In this document: piece by piece, positions 1-7,407 of the stretch
Layout of the letters: each line of letters opens with the position of its first letter
Position numbering within the stretch: the first letter of the stretch is position 1
From: Candidatus Villigracilis saccharophilus
Lineage (GTDB): Bacteria; Chloroflexota; Anaerolineae; Anaerolineales; Villigracilaceae
Assembly (NCBI GenBank): GCA_016709305.1
Contig: JADJNA010000005.1
Span: 124,001 to 188,000 of the forward strand
DNA: 64,000 nt
Direction: 5' to 3'
Program-made: the position numbers and the translations under genes
The notes under the pieces: model-generated
Seen by the model: only the letters and a program-made list of their open reading frames with translations
What the model was told of the DNA's origin: nothing
Database searches by the model: none

Positions 1-251
1 TATCGGGCGGACAGCAGCAACGGGCGGCGATTGCGCGCGCGTTAGCGAACGATCCGCCCATCATCGTCGCGGATGAACCTACGGGCAATCTTGATTCGCA
101 TACATCGGACGCGGTCATGCAATTATTTTCCGAACTCGCTGCCGAAGGCAAAACAGTTGTGATGGTCACGCACGAACGCGACCTGACTCGTTTCTTTACG
201 CGCTCTATTACTTTGGCGGATGGAGCCATCATCAGGAGCGGAAATGAATAG
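1..251 (+). CDS. ABC transporter ATP-binding protein, 3' end only
   Basis: This is the C-terminal 82 codons of an ABC ATPase cut by the window edge. The reading frame starts at base 3 with the signature motif (SGGQQQR), followed by Walker B (IIVADEPTGNLD), the D-loop and the switch histidine (VMVTHE). The spacing and the GNLDS form are typical of the MacB/LolD/FtsE exporter class. Its stop codon overlaps the start of the following FtsX-type permease, so the two are translationally coupled and should form one transporter that hydrolyses ATP on the cytoplasmic face. The substrate cannot be read from this fragment. Confidence 0.93.
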   Translation, partial: SGGQQQRAAIARALANDPPIIVADEPTGNLDSHTSDAVMQLFSELAAEGKTVVMVTHERDLTRFFTRSITLADGAIIRSGNE

Positions 252-2658
252 TCCACGTTGGAAAAAAATGTTGTGCGACCTGCAAGCCGCACGCGGACGC
301 ATGGTGATGATGACCGTCGCGATTGCGGTCAGTATCTTTGGCGTGGGAACCATTCTCGGCGCGTACACCATCCTGACTCGCGAGATCAGCCGTAATTATT
401 TGGGAACAAATCCCGCCTCGGCATTTTTGGAATTGGATCAGGTCGATGATTCTCTGGTTGAAGCAGTCCGTCAACAGCCCAACATCGCAGACGCGGAAGC
501 GGGTTCATGGCTCACGGCGCGAGTCGAAACCAAGCCTAATGAATTTTTGCCTTTACTGTTATTTGTGGTCAAAGATTTTGAAACCATGCGGATCAGCACG
601 TTCAGCCCCGAAGCGGGCGCGTTCCCTCCACCTGCACAAACCATTCTGCTGGAACGCGAAGCGCTCATTCTGTTGAAAATGAAAATCGGCGATATGCTCT
701 CGGTTCAGACTCCCAGCGGCACGAAGCAAAGCATTGAAATTTCAGGAACCGTCCATGACCCCAGTCTCGCGCCCGCGTGGCAGGAGCAAACCGTATACGG
801 TTACATCACCCCAGACACGTTGAAATATTTGGGCGAAAGCGGTACGTTGCAATTGCTCAAAGTGGTTGTGAGAGATCAACCCTGCGACACGGCAACCATT
901 GATAAAACAGTTGGCGACCTGACGACATGGCTCAAATCACAGGGACGCACCATCGAAGAGATTCGCATTCCGCCGCCTGGCAAACATCCGCACCAAAGCC
1001 AGATGACCTCCATCCTCATGCTGCTGTTGGTCTTCAGCCTGATGGCGTTGGCATTGAGCGCGATTCTCACCGCCACCATGATCGGCGGATTGCTCGCCCA
1101 ACAAATTCGCCAAATTGGAATCATGAAAGCCATCGGTGCGCGTTCCACTCAAATCACCAGCATGTATCTTGTGCTCATCGTAACGCTGGGTATGGTGGCA
1201 GTTCTCCTTGGCGTTCCGCCCGCCATTTTCGCCGCGCGCGGATTCGCCACCGTGGTCGGGCAATTGCTCAACTTCACAATTTATAGCAACGCTATTCCTG
1301 TGTGGGTGTACGTCGTTCTTTTGCTTATGGGGATTTTAATTCCGCTGTTGACGGCGCTGAACCCGATCATGCGGACATCGCGCACCACTGTCCGCGAGAT
1401 TCTCAGCGACTACGGCGCGACCAAGGAAGCCTTCGGCTCGAATCGACTCGACAGTTGGCTCAGCAAACTTCGGGCAGTGGATAACACCCTGATTCTGGCC
1501 ATCCGCAACACGTTCCGTCGGCGCGGACGGTTGATCCTGACTCTCAGCCTGTTAGCCACCGCAGGCGCAATGTTCATGACAGGTATCAACGTCAAGACGG
1601 GTTGGGAATCCTATCTCACGAAAGCCGCCGCAGACCGTCATTACGATCTGGAAGTTCGTTTCAACAGTCCGCAGTCGGAGGAGCAGGTCAATGCGATTCT
1701 CGCGCAGATCGCTGCTGTGGCGCAAGCCGAAACCTGGAGTTTCACACCCGCCGCGCTCAGCCGCCCCGATAATTTGCGTCTCGTGCGCACCTATCCCGAT
1801 GGCGGACATGGAAGTTTTAACCTGCGTTCCGCGCCGCCTGAATCCAAGTTCATCGAAACCCCTCTGATTGCTGGACGCTGGCTGCAAACGGGTGACGAGA
1901 ACTCTGTGGCGTTGAATCAGAATGCCAAGGCGTTATTCCCCAATGCCCAAATCGGTGACCAAATTTCCATCCAAGTTAATGGGCTGGATACAAAGTTCAA
2001 ACTGGTGGGCGTCATCAAGCAGGTGTTATCACCCGCGGCTGCTTATGTCATCCCTTCCACCTATGCCGAAGCGACGGGACTGTCCATGCAGACTACAACC
2101 GCCGTGCGCGTGGTGATGACTTCACACGACAAAGAATCTGTCGCCGGGACTACTCGTGAAGTTGAACAACGCTTTGCCTCAGAAAACATCAGTGTGAAAG
2201 TGGCGATCTCAGAAGCCCTGCTCGACAACGCGCTCAGCGGACACGTTTACATCTTTATCTTTGCGTTGATCCTGATCTCGGTCATTATGGCTGTGGTCGG
2301 CGCGCTGGGATTAATGTCCAGCATGGGCACCAGCGTGATCGAACGCACGCGCGAGTTTGGCATTATGCGGGCAATTGGCGCGAAGTCAAATACGATTCTG
2401 CGCAACGTCATCAGCGAAGGGATTTTTATCGGCTTGCTGAGCTGGGTCATCGCCCTGCCGATTTCCGCGCCGCTTTCTTATGGCATTGACTATCTGGTGG
2501 GCATGTTGTCCTTCCGTTCCCCGCTGCCGCTCATCATCTCGCCTGTCGGTCTGGGAATTTGGCTTGTCGTTATTCTAATTGGCTCCATCGCCGCCAGCGC
2601 CTACCCCGCCAAACAGGCTTCACAATTGACAATTCGTGAAACTTTGGCGTACATCTAG
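244..2658 (+). CDS. ABC transporter permease, FtsX/MacB type
   Basis: Large permease of about 804 residues with two FtsX-like domains, each carrying the hallmark stretch after the first helix of its bundle (IMKAIGARSTQI near residue 295, IMRAIGAKSNTI near 710). About eight membrane segments are visible: one near the N-terminus (VSIFGVGTILGAYTIL), a triplet after a periplasmic domain, one near 425, and a C-terminal triplet. The two soluble blocks resemble MacB periplasmic core domains. I chose ATG 244 over the in-frame ATG 220 because AGGAG lies six bases upstream of it; this start overlaps the ATPase stop by 8 nt. Family members move lipoproteins, peptides or drugs rather than import nutrients; the substrate is unknown here. 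Confidence 0.9.
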   Translation: MNSPRWKKMLCDLQAARGRMVMMTVAIAVSIFGVGTILGAYTILTREISRNYLGTNPASAFLELDQVDDSLVEAVRQQPNIADAEAGSWLTARVETKPNEFLPLLLFVVKDFETMRISTFSPEAGAFPPPAQTILLEREALILLKMKIGDMLSVQTPSGTKQSIEISGTVHDPSLAPAWQEQTVYGYITPDTLKYLGESGTLQLLKVVVRDQPCDTATIDKTVGDLTTWLKSQGRTIEEIRIPPPGKHPHQSQMTSILMLLLVFSLMALALSAILTATMIGGLLAQQIRQIGIMKAIGARSTQITSMYLVLIVTLGMVAVLLGVPPAIFAARGFATVVGQLLNFTIYSNAIPVWVYVVLLLMGILIPLLTALNPIMRTSRTTVREILSDYGATKEAFGSNRLDSWLSKLRAVDNTLILAIRNTFRRRGRLILTLSLLATAGAMFMTGINVKTGWESYLTKAAADRHYDLEVRFNSPQSEEQVNAILAQIAAVAQAETWSFTPAALSRPDNLRLVRTYPDGGHGSFNLRSAPPESKFIETPLIAGRWLQTGDENSVALNQNAKALFPNAQIGDQISIQVNGLDTKFKLVGVIKQVLSPAAAYVIPSTYAEATGLSMQTTTAVRVVMTSHDKESVAGTTREVEQRFASENISVKVAISEALLDNALSGHVYIFIFALILISVIMAVVGALGLMSSMGTSVIERTREFGIMRAIGAKSNTILRNVISEGIFIGLLSWVIALPISAPLSYGIDYLVGMLSFRSPLPLIISPVGLGIWLVVILIGSIAASAYPAKQASQLTIRETLAYI

Positions 2659-2672
2659 AAAGGAATGTTGAA

Positions 2673-2798
2673 ATGAAAAAGAAAATTATTACCGCCCTGA
2701 TCGTGATCGTTGTGGTCGTTGCATTGGTTTGGGTTGCCAGCCTGGTGGTTGCCAATCTCGATGTCGCGGAACTTTTGAAGCAACTCCACGGCGGCTAA
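2673..2798 (+). CDS. 41-residue single-pass membrane protein
   Basis: A short ORF starts with MKKK, followed by one hydrophobic helix (about residues 5-27, rich in Val, Ile and Leu) and a short polar tail with acidic and basic residues. AAAGGA precedes the ATG by about 9 bases, and the gene begins only 14 bases after the permease stop, in the same direction. This looks like a small accessory subunit or a membrane peptide co-transcribed with the ABC transporter. I recognise no family and assign no function. Confidence 0.55.
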   Translation: MKKKIITALIVIVVVVALVWVASLVVANLDVAELLKQLHGG

Positions 2799-2840
2799 TT
2801 TTGGAATATTCATCCGTTCAAAAAATAAAAGGAGAAAAGA

Positions 2841-3002
2841 ATGACTAGAAAAGTTGTTGGAACGGTGTTGCTCGTGATCGGCGTTTTGGGATGTATTGTG
2901 CTTCTTACCTATGGTGGACCAGTTCTGCCGCATATTGTGGGGCCAATGGTTGTTGCAGTTATAGGATTGGTGGTTTTCTTTTACTCGGGAAAGACCAGGT
3001 AA
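2841..3002 (+). CDS. 53-residue two-helix membrane protein
   Basis: Small ORF with a strong ribosome binding site (AAAAGGAGAAAAGA directly before the ATG). The protein has two hydrophobic segments (about residues 5-24 and 35-49) separated by a short loop with Pro and Gly, and ends in GKTR. It lies 42 bases after the preceding micro-ORF and just before a strong bidirectional hairpin terminator, so it is the last gene of the ABC-transporter operon. No family recognised. Confidence 0.6.
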   Translation: MTRKVVGTVLLVIGVLGCIVLLTYGGPVLPHIVGPMVVAVIGLVVFFYSGKTR

Positions 3003-3021
3003 GCAATTCATTGGCTCAAAA

Positions 3022-3056
3022 AAAGTGACAGTCATTTCTAAGATGACTGTCACTTT
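3022..3056. terminator. Bidirectional hairpin terminator
   Basis: Perfect 14-bp stem (AAAGTGACAGTCAT with its exact complement) around a 7-base loop, flanked by A-rich sequence on the left and T-rich on the right. It sits between the convergent ABC-transporter operon and gatB and can serve both. Confidence 0.85.
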
Positions 3057-3061
3057 CAACC

Positions 3062-4519
3062 TTAGTTCCTTCTTGCTTCCAACGCTTTCACCAGCAACTC
3101 CTTCGCCACATTCGGGTCGGCTTTGCCTTTCGTGGCACGGGCGACCTGTCCCATGAGCCATTGGACGATGGTTTCTTTGCCAGCGAGGAATTGTTCCACT
3201 TCCTTGGGATTATCGCTCAAGACCTTTTCGATGGCTTCCTGTATGAAGCCCGTATCTGAAACCTGGGCGAGGTTTTTGTCTTTGACAATTTGCGCGGGGT
3301 CGCCGCCACTATTGAGCATTTCATTAAGTACGATCTTGCCTGAATTGCCGCTGATGGTTTTATCGGTCACCAAGTCGATCAATTGCGCGAATTTTTCAGC
3401 GGGCAAATTAATTTCTTCCAATGCCAATCCTGAATCGTTCATGTAACGCATGAACTCGCCCGCGATCCACGAGTGGATCGTTTTTGCAGTGCTCTTGGAT
3501 TTTGCAACAATGCTCTCGAAGTAATTGGCAAGAGTCTGCTCGGAGGTAAGCAACTGCGCCTCGGATGGAGTCAGTTTGAAGTCCGAAATGAAGCGCGCTG
3601 TTTTTGCGTCGGGCAGTTCTGGCAATCCACTCTTGATCGAGTCGATCCACGCGCGGTCAAGTTGCAGCGGGGGCAGGTCGGGTTCGGGGAAGTAGCGGTA
3701 ATCGTGTGCGTCTTCCTTGCCGCGCTGCGAAACGGTCACGCCGCGCGCTTCGTCCCAGCCCAAAGTTTCCTGCACCACTTCGCCGCCATTTTCATAGACT
3801 TTAATTTGGCGTTCGATCTCATACGCGGATGCGCGAGTCAGGGCGCGGAAACTGTTGAGATTTTTGATCTCGGTTCTTGTTCTAAGCTCGGAGCTGCCGC
3901 TGGGTCTGACGGAGACATTTGCCTCGAAGCGCAGGACGCCTTTTTCCATATCTCCTGAGTTGACACCGAGGTAGCGCAGGATGGCGCGGATCTTGGTCGC
4001 GTACGAAAGCGCAGCTTCCACAGAGCGCATGTCCGGCTCGGAAACAATTTCGAGCAGAGGCACGCCCGCGCGGTTGAAGTCCACAAGGGCAGAATTTTTT
4101 TCGTGCGTTAACTTGGCGGTATCTTCTTCCAGGTGAACGCGGCGAACGACAACCCGCATTGGATATTCTGTGCGCGAAGCGTCCAAAATATCCAGCCAAC
4201 CCTTGGATGCGATAGGCAGATCATATTGCGAGATCTGATAACCTTTGGGCAGATCGGGATAAAAATAATTTTTACGCGCAAAGGTGTTGAATTCATTGAT
4301 GGAACAGTTCAAGGCCAAGCCAACTACTGTGGCTTGTTCAATTGCCTTTCTGTTGAGCACAGGCATGGCACCGGGCAAGCCCGTGCAAACGGGACAAATA
4401 AATATATTCGGGTCTGGAGCGTTGGAATAATCCGCTGAACAGGAGCAGAACATTTTTGAGTTGGTCTGCAACTCAGCGTGGATTTCAAGTCCGATGACGG
4501 GTTCGTATTTTAGTGACAT
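3062..4519 (-). CDS. gatB: Asp-tRNA(Asn)/Glu-tRNA(Gln) amidotransferase subunit B
   Basis: 485 residues, the usual GatB length. GatB binds misacylated tRNA and, with GatA and GatC, converts Asp-tRNA(Asn) and/or Glu-tRNA(Gln) to the amide form, using ATP and ammonia channelled from GatA. Visible family hallmarks are the GLEIHAEL motif at residues 10-17, the two CxC/CxxC metal-type cysteine pairs (FCSCS at 24-28, CPVC at 42-45), the LPKGYQISQYD segment, and a C-terminal YqeY-like tail domain ending VKALEARRN. It is separated from gatA by a DinB gene on the opposite strand, so it is probably transcribed from its own promoter. Confidence 0.97.
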   Translation of the reverse strand: MSLKYEPVIGLEIHAELQTNSKMFCSCSADYSNAPDPNIFICPVCTGLPGAMPVLNRKAIEQATVVGLALNCSINEFNTFARKNYFYPDLPKGYQISQYDLPIASKGWLDILDASRTEYPMRVVVRRVHLEEDTAKLTHEKNSALVDFNRAGVPLLEIVSEPDMRSVEAALSYATKIRAILRYLGVNSGDMEKGVLRFEANVSVRPSGSSELRTRTEIKNLNSFRALTRASAYEIERQIKVYENGGEVVQETLGWDEARGVTVSQRGKEDAHDYRYFPEPDLPPLQLDRAWIDSIKSGLPELPDAKTARFISDFKLTPSEAQLLTSEQTLANYFESIVAKSKSTAKTIHSWIAGEFMRYMNDSGLALEEINLPAEKFAQLIDLVTDKTISGNSGKIVLNEMLNSGGDPAQIVKDKNLAQVSDTGFIQEAIEKVLSDNPKEVEQFLAGKETIVQWLMGQVARATKGKADPNVAKELLVKALEARRN

Positions 4520-4589
4520 AGTTTGGTGATCTCGCAGTTGTTTGGATTGGGTGGGTGGTTGGTCTTGTTTGATCCTGGAACATATGTGC

Positions 4590-4595
4590 TAAAAT
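4590..4595 (+). promoter_or_regulatory. Extended -10 promoter for the DinB gene
   Basis: TGC-TAAAAT lies 31 bases before the ATG at 4627, which itself has AAAAAAGGAGAAA upstream. The same TGC-TAnnnT form recurs before other genes in the window. No good -35 is visible. Confidence 0.5.
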
Positions 4596-4626
4596 CAAGC
4601 TCAATTAAAAAAGGAGAAACTTAAAT

Positions 4627-5130
4627 ATGAATGCAAATGCTTTTCGTCATTTCTATAACTATCACTTCGCCGAAAACCGCAAAGTCTGGGAGCATGTCGC
4701 TTCGCTGACCTTTGAACAGTTCAACCAGCCAATCGGCTATTCTCGCGGGTCCGTCCGTGAACAAGTCGTTCACCTGCTGGACGTGGAAGATATTTGGTTC
4801 AACGAGTTACAGGGCACTCAACCTTGCGATCCGTTGCCTACTGTCACTGCCGATGACCGGGATGCCATCCGTGCCCACTGGGACAAGGTGGAGGAAAAAA
4901 TCCGCGCTTATCTTGCTGACTTAAAGGACGAACAATTGTTTTCCAAGCCAATCACCGATCCTGAAGAGGACAAGAACTTGATCGTTTGGCAGGTCCTGCT
5001 TCACGTTGTTAATCATGCCACCGATCATCGCGCCCAACTTCTGCGTGCCTTGCATGATCTGGGCTTGGACACGAAATCACAGGATTACATTTTCTACTTG
5101 TATGAGAACCCAAGTAGCAATCTCTTATGA
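4627..5130 (+). CDS. DinB-superfamily protein
   Basis: 167 residues matching the four-helix DinB fold: FRHFYNYHFAENRKVWEHV at the start, the first metal-ligand-type histidine in VREQVVHLLDVEDIWF (around residue 49), and the C-terminal HVVNHATDHRAQLLRAL segment, where paired His residues normally complete a divalent-metal site. DinB-fold proteins include thiol transferases and hydrolases, but most bacterial copies have no proven substrate. A strong Shine-Dalgarno and extended -10 sit upstream. It is inserted on the plus strand between gatB and gatA. Two other DinB-type genes occur in this window, with low mutual similarity. Confidence 0.85.
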   Translation: MNANAFRHFYNYHFAENRKVWEHVASLTFEQFNQPIGYSRGSVREQVVHLLDVEDIWFNELQGTQPCDPLPTVTADDRDAIRAHWDKVEEKIRAYLADLKDEQLFSKPITDPEEDKNLIVWQVLLHVVNHATDHRAQLLRALHDLGLDTKSQDYIFYLYENPSSNLL

Positions 5131-5184
5131 TATCGTAAAGACCCTCACACACTGGCGTAAACAGGCCGGCTTTCAGTCAGGTAA

Positions 5185-6645
5185 TTAGAAGATTGGTTGC
5201 TGCTTGTGCCAATCTGTCACTTGCTGATACGCATGACCGACCTGGAATAATGTTTGCTCATCTAAATGTTTGCCGATGATTTGCATACCAACGGGCATGT
5301 TGTTGGAAAATCCGGCTGGCAGGGCCAGGGCTGGGACGCCGGCTGGGTTTGTGGCGACCACATAAATATCAGAGAGATACATTTCGAGCGGATCGTTTGT
5401 CTTTTCGCCAAGTTTGAAGGCGGTGGTAGGGCAGGTGGGGGCGAGGAGAATGTCAACGGAGGCAAGGGCAGTCTCAAAGTCACGACGAAGAAGCGTGCGG
5501 ACTTTCTGGGCTTTGAGATAGTACGCGTCATAATATCCCGCAGATAGCGCGTACGCCCCAAGCATGATCCTGCGCTTGACCTCGTCGCCGAATCCCTCGT
5601 GACGAGTTTGCAAGTAAATGTCGATCACATCTTTTGCATTCTCTGAAACCGAAAGACCGAAGCGCGTGCCATCCATGCGTGCGAGGTTGGAACTGGCTTC
5701 GGCGAAAAGCAAAAGATAATAAACGGGGAGCGCATATTGAGTGTTGGGCAGGGAGACTTCCTGAATCTTCATGCCGAGTTTTTCATAGGTGCGGATGGCT
5801 TCCTGGATGGAACTTTCCACGCCCGCTTCCATGCCCGATACAAAATATTCTTTTGGAATACCGATGGTCATGCCTTTGACAGACTTGTTGATGCTTTGAT
5901 GATATTGCGGAACAGGCGAATTAAAGGTGGTACTGTCGCGTTCATCGTGACCTGCGATGGCTTCAAGCACGGTGGCGCAATCATAAACATCGCGAGTCAT
6001 CGGGCCGATGCAATCGAATGAAGAGACGAGTGAGATAAGTCCATAACGGGAAACACGGCCATAAGTTGGTTTGATGCCTGTGACGTTGCAAAAGCCCGCA
6101 GGCATTCGCACAGATCCGCCGGTGTCTTCGCCGATGGAGAAATTGCACAGCCCGGCAGACATGGATGCAGCCGCCCCGCCGCTTGAGCCGCCGGGGACTC
6201 GTTCCAAATCCCATGGGTTGTGCGTTTTGAAAAGCGCGGAATTTTCGCAGGAGGAGCCCATGCCGAACTCGTCCATGTTCGTTTTGCCAATGAGCACCGC
6301 GCCCGAGTCTGCGAGTTTGTTTGTGACTGTTGCGTTGTATTGCGGGACATAATCTTCGAGAATCTTCGATGAGCAGGTAGTGCGGACTCCACGGGTGGAG
6401 ATGCAATCTTTCATCGCGAAGGGTATGCCTGTCAGCGGGGTGACGTTTTCGCCTTTGGCGATGCGTTCATCGGCTTGTTTGGCTTGTTCGAGCGCAAGGT
6501 CATCGGTGATGGTGACGTAGGATCGAATCTGCGGGTCAACTTCGTGGGCGCGTTGAAGAGTCGCCAGCGTCAGTTCGACGCTGGAAACTTGTTTGGTAAT
6601 TAGTAATTCGTGCGTTTCGCGGATGGTGAGGTTGTGTAGTTGCAT
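5185..6645 (-). CDS. gatA: Asp-tRNA(Asn)/Glu-tRNA(Gln) amidotransferase subunit A
   Basis: 486 residues, normal length. GatA is the amidase-signature subunit that releases ammonia from glutamine for the GatCAB transamidation. The complete Ser-cisSer-Lys triad is visible: Lys79 in IPFAMKDC, Ser154 in PGGSSGGAAA and Ser178 in GEDTGGSVR. The glutamine-pocket region follows (GLISLVSSFDCIGPMTRD). It lies downstream of gatC on the same strand across a 94-base gap filled with degenerate repeats, so the two are likely co-transcribed. The sequence shows no sign of decay. Confidence 0.97.
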   Translation of the reverse strand: MQLHNLTIRETHELLITKQVSSVELTLATLQRAHEVDPQIRSYVTITDDLALEQAKQADERIAKGENVTPLTGIPFAMKDCISTRGVRTTCSSKILEDYVPQYNATVTNKLADSGAVLIGKTNMDEFGMGSSCENSALFKTHNPWDLERVPGGSSGGAAASMSAGLCNFSIGEDTGGSVRMPAGFCNVTGIKPTYGRVSRYGLISLVSSFDCIGPMTRDVYDCATVLEAIAGHDERDSTTFNSPVPQYHQSINKSVKGMTIGIPKEYFVSGMEAGVESSIQEAIRTYEKLGMKIQEVSLPNTQYALPVYYLLLFAEASSNLARMDGTRFGLSVSENAKDVIDIYLQTRHEGFGDEVKRRIMLGAYALSAGYYDAYYLKAQKVRTLLRRDFETALASVDILLAPTCPTTAFKLGEKTNDPLEMYLSDIYVVATNPAGVPALALPAGFSNNMPVGMQIIGKHLDEQTLFQVGHAYQQVTDWHKQQPIF

Positions 6646-6654
6646 AGTTTTTTA

Positions 6655-6736
6655 GTCAGGTAATTAGGGGGTAGGTGATTAGGGATTAGGAAAAGCGGTG
6701 TGCTTACTTGCCTAATCCCTCGTTCCTATTACCTAA
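6655..6736. repeat. Degenerate TTAGG-type short tandem repeat in gatC-gatA spacer
   Basis: The spacer contains repeated units such as AATTAGG, GGGTAGG and GATTAGG at steps of seven (once eight) bases, then an inverted return copy, so GGGATTAGG (6682-6690) can pair with CCTAATCCC (6711-6719). The same GTCAGGTAATTAG string also occurs at the 3' end of gatA (about 5177-5189). It could fold as a weak terminator or attenuator between the two gat genes. Confidence 0.6.
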
Positions 6737-6739
6737 TTC

Positions 6740-7039
6740 TTATTCTTCGCCCAAAACAGTGGGTACTTTGATATAGCCACGCTCTGAATTTGGCGCGTTC
6801 TGTAAAAATTCTTCGCGGCTCATGGAGGGTTTGGCGACATCTTCGCGCAGGACATTTGTGTTGTTTGTGATGTCTGATGCAGGTGGGATGTTTTCTGTGT
6901 CCACTTCGTTGAGCATGTTGAAGTACCCGATGATGGCAGAGAACTGTCCACTAAACTTTTGGGCTTCCTCTTCCGAGATTCCAAGCCGCACCAGGTTGGC
7001 GACGTGCTTAACGGTTTTGGTGTCGATGGTTTGGGTCAT
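6740..7039 (-). CDS. gatC: Asp-tRNA(Asn)/Glu-tRNA(Gln) amidotransferase subunit C
   Basis: 99 residues, normal for GatC, the small subunit that wraps the GatA-GatB interface and stabilises the complex. The typical opening (VKHVANLVRLGISEEEAQKFSGQ) and the middle segment LNEVDTENIPPASDITNNTNVLREDVAKPSM match the family, and the C-terminal RGYIKVPTVLGE motif is intact. GAGG precedes the ATG. It lies 16 bases after the PemK-like gene, in the aspS transcription direction, which suggests an aspS-pemK-gatC-gatA transcript. Confidence 0.95.
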   Translation of the reverse strand: MTQTIDTKTVKHVANLVRLGISEEEAQKFSGQFSAIIGYFNMLNEVDTENIPPASDITNNTNVLREDVAKPSMSREEFLQNAPNSERGYIKVPTVLGEE

Positions 7040-7055
7040 AAAACCTCTTTACTTT

Positions 7056-7397
7056 CTACTCGTGATGCTGAGTCATTGTATGCAAAAAGCTCATTCCAGC
7101 CAATACTTGGTGAATCCGTCCTTTGCTCAGCGTCCCGATATATTCACCCAAATGGGTTTTGTCCAACGTGGATACCTGCGAAACGACCACAACACTTTGC
7201 TTGGGTAAATTTGCTTCGCCTTCTTCGAGTAACACATTGCCAGGCGCTTTTGCACGATCCAGGTTTGTCGTCAATGCGCAAACGATTATTGTTGGCACAT
7301 CATCCTGAACGACCACATGCGGATGGGTGTAGTCAGATGCTATCTGGTTCGCTTCGTTTGGAGAAATCCAAAATATATCGCCTTGGCTGACTTTCAT
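7056..7397 (-). CDS. PemK/MazF-family protein without a visible antitoxin
   Basis: 113 residues from ATG 7397 (a longer TTG start at 7415 overlaps aspS and is less likely). It has the MazF/PemK fold signatures: KVSQGDIFWI near the N-terminus, a buried beta strand (HVVVQDD), VCALTTNL with the conserved Thr, and GNVLLEEGEANLPKQSVVVVSQVSTLDK. MazF enzymes cut mRNA using an Arg in an RPxxVVQ motif and a Thr in the PLTxN motif. Here the Arg position reads His (THPHVVVQ), so RNase activity is doubtful. No antitoxin-sized ORF is adjacent; instead it lies 10 bases after aspS and 16 before gatC, an unusual place for a free toxin. Confidence 0.8.
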   Translation of the reverse strand: MKVSQGDIFWISPNEANQIASDYTHPHVVVQDDVPTIIVCALTTNLDRAKAPGNVLLEEGEANLPKQSVVVVSQVSTLDKTHLGEYIGTLSKGRIHQVLAGMSFLHTMTQHHE

Positions 7398-7407
7398 CTT
7401 GTTCTTT

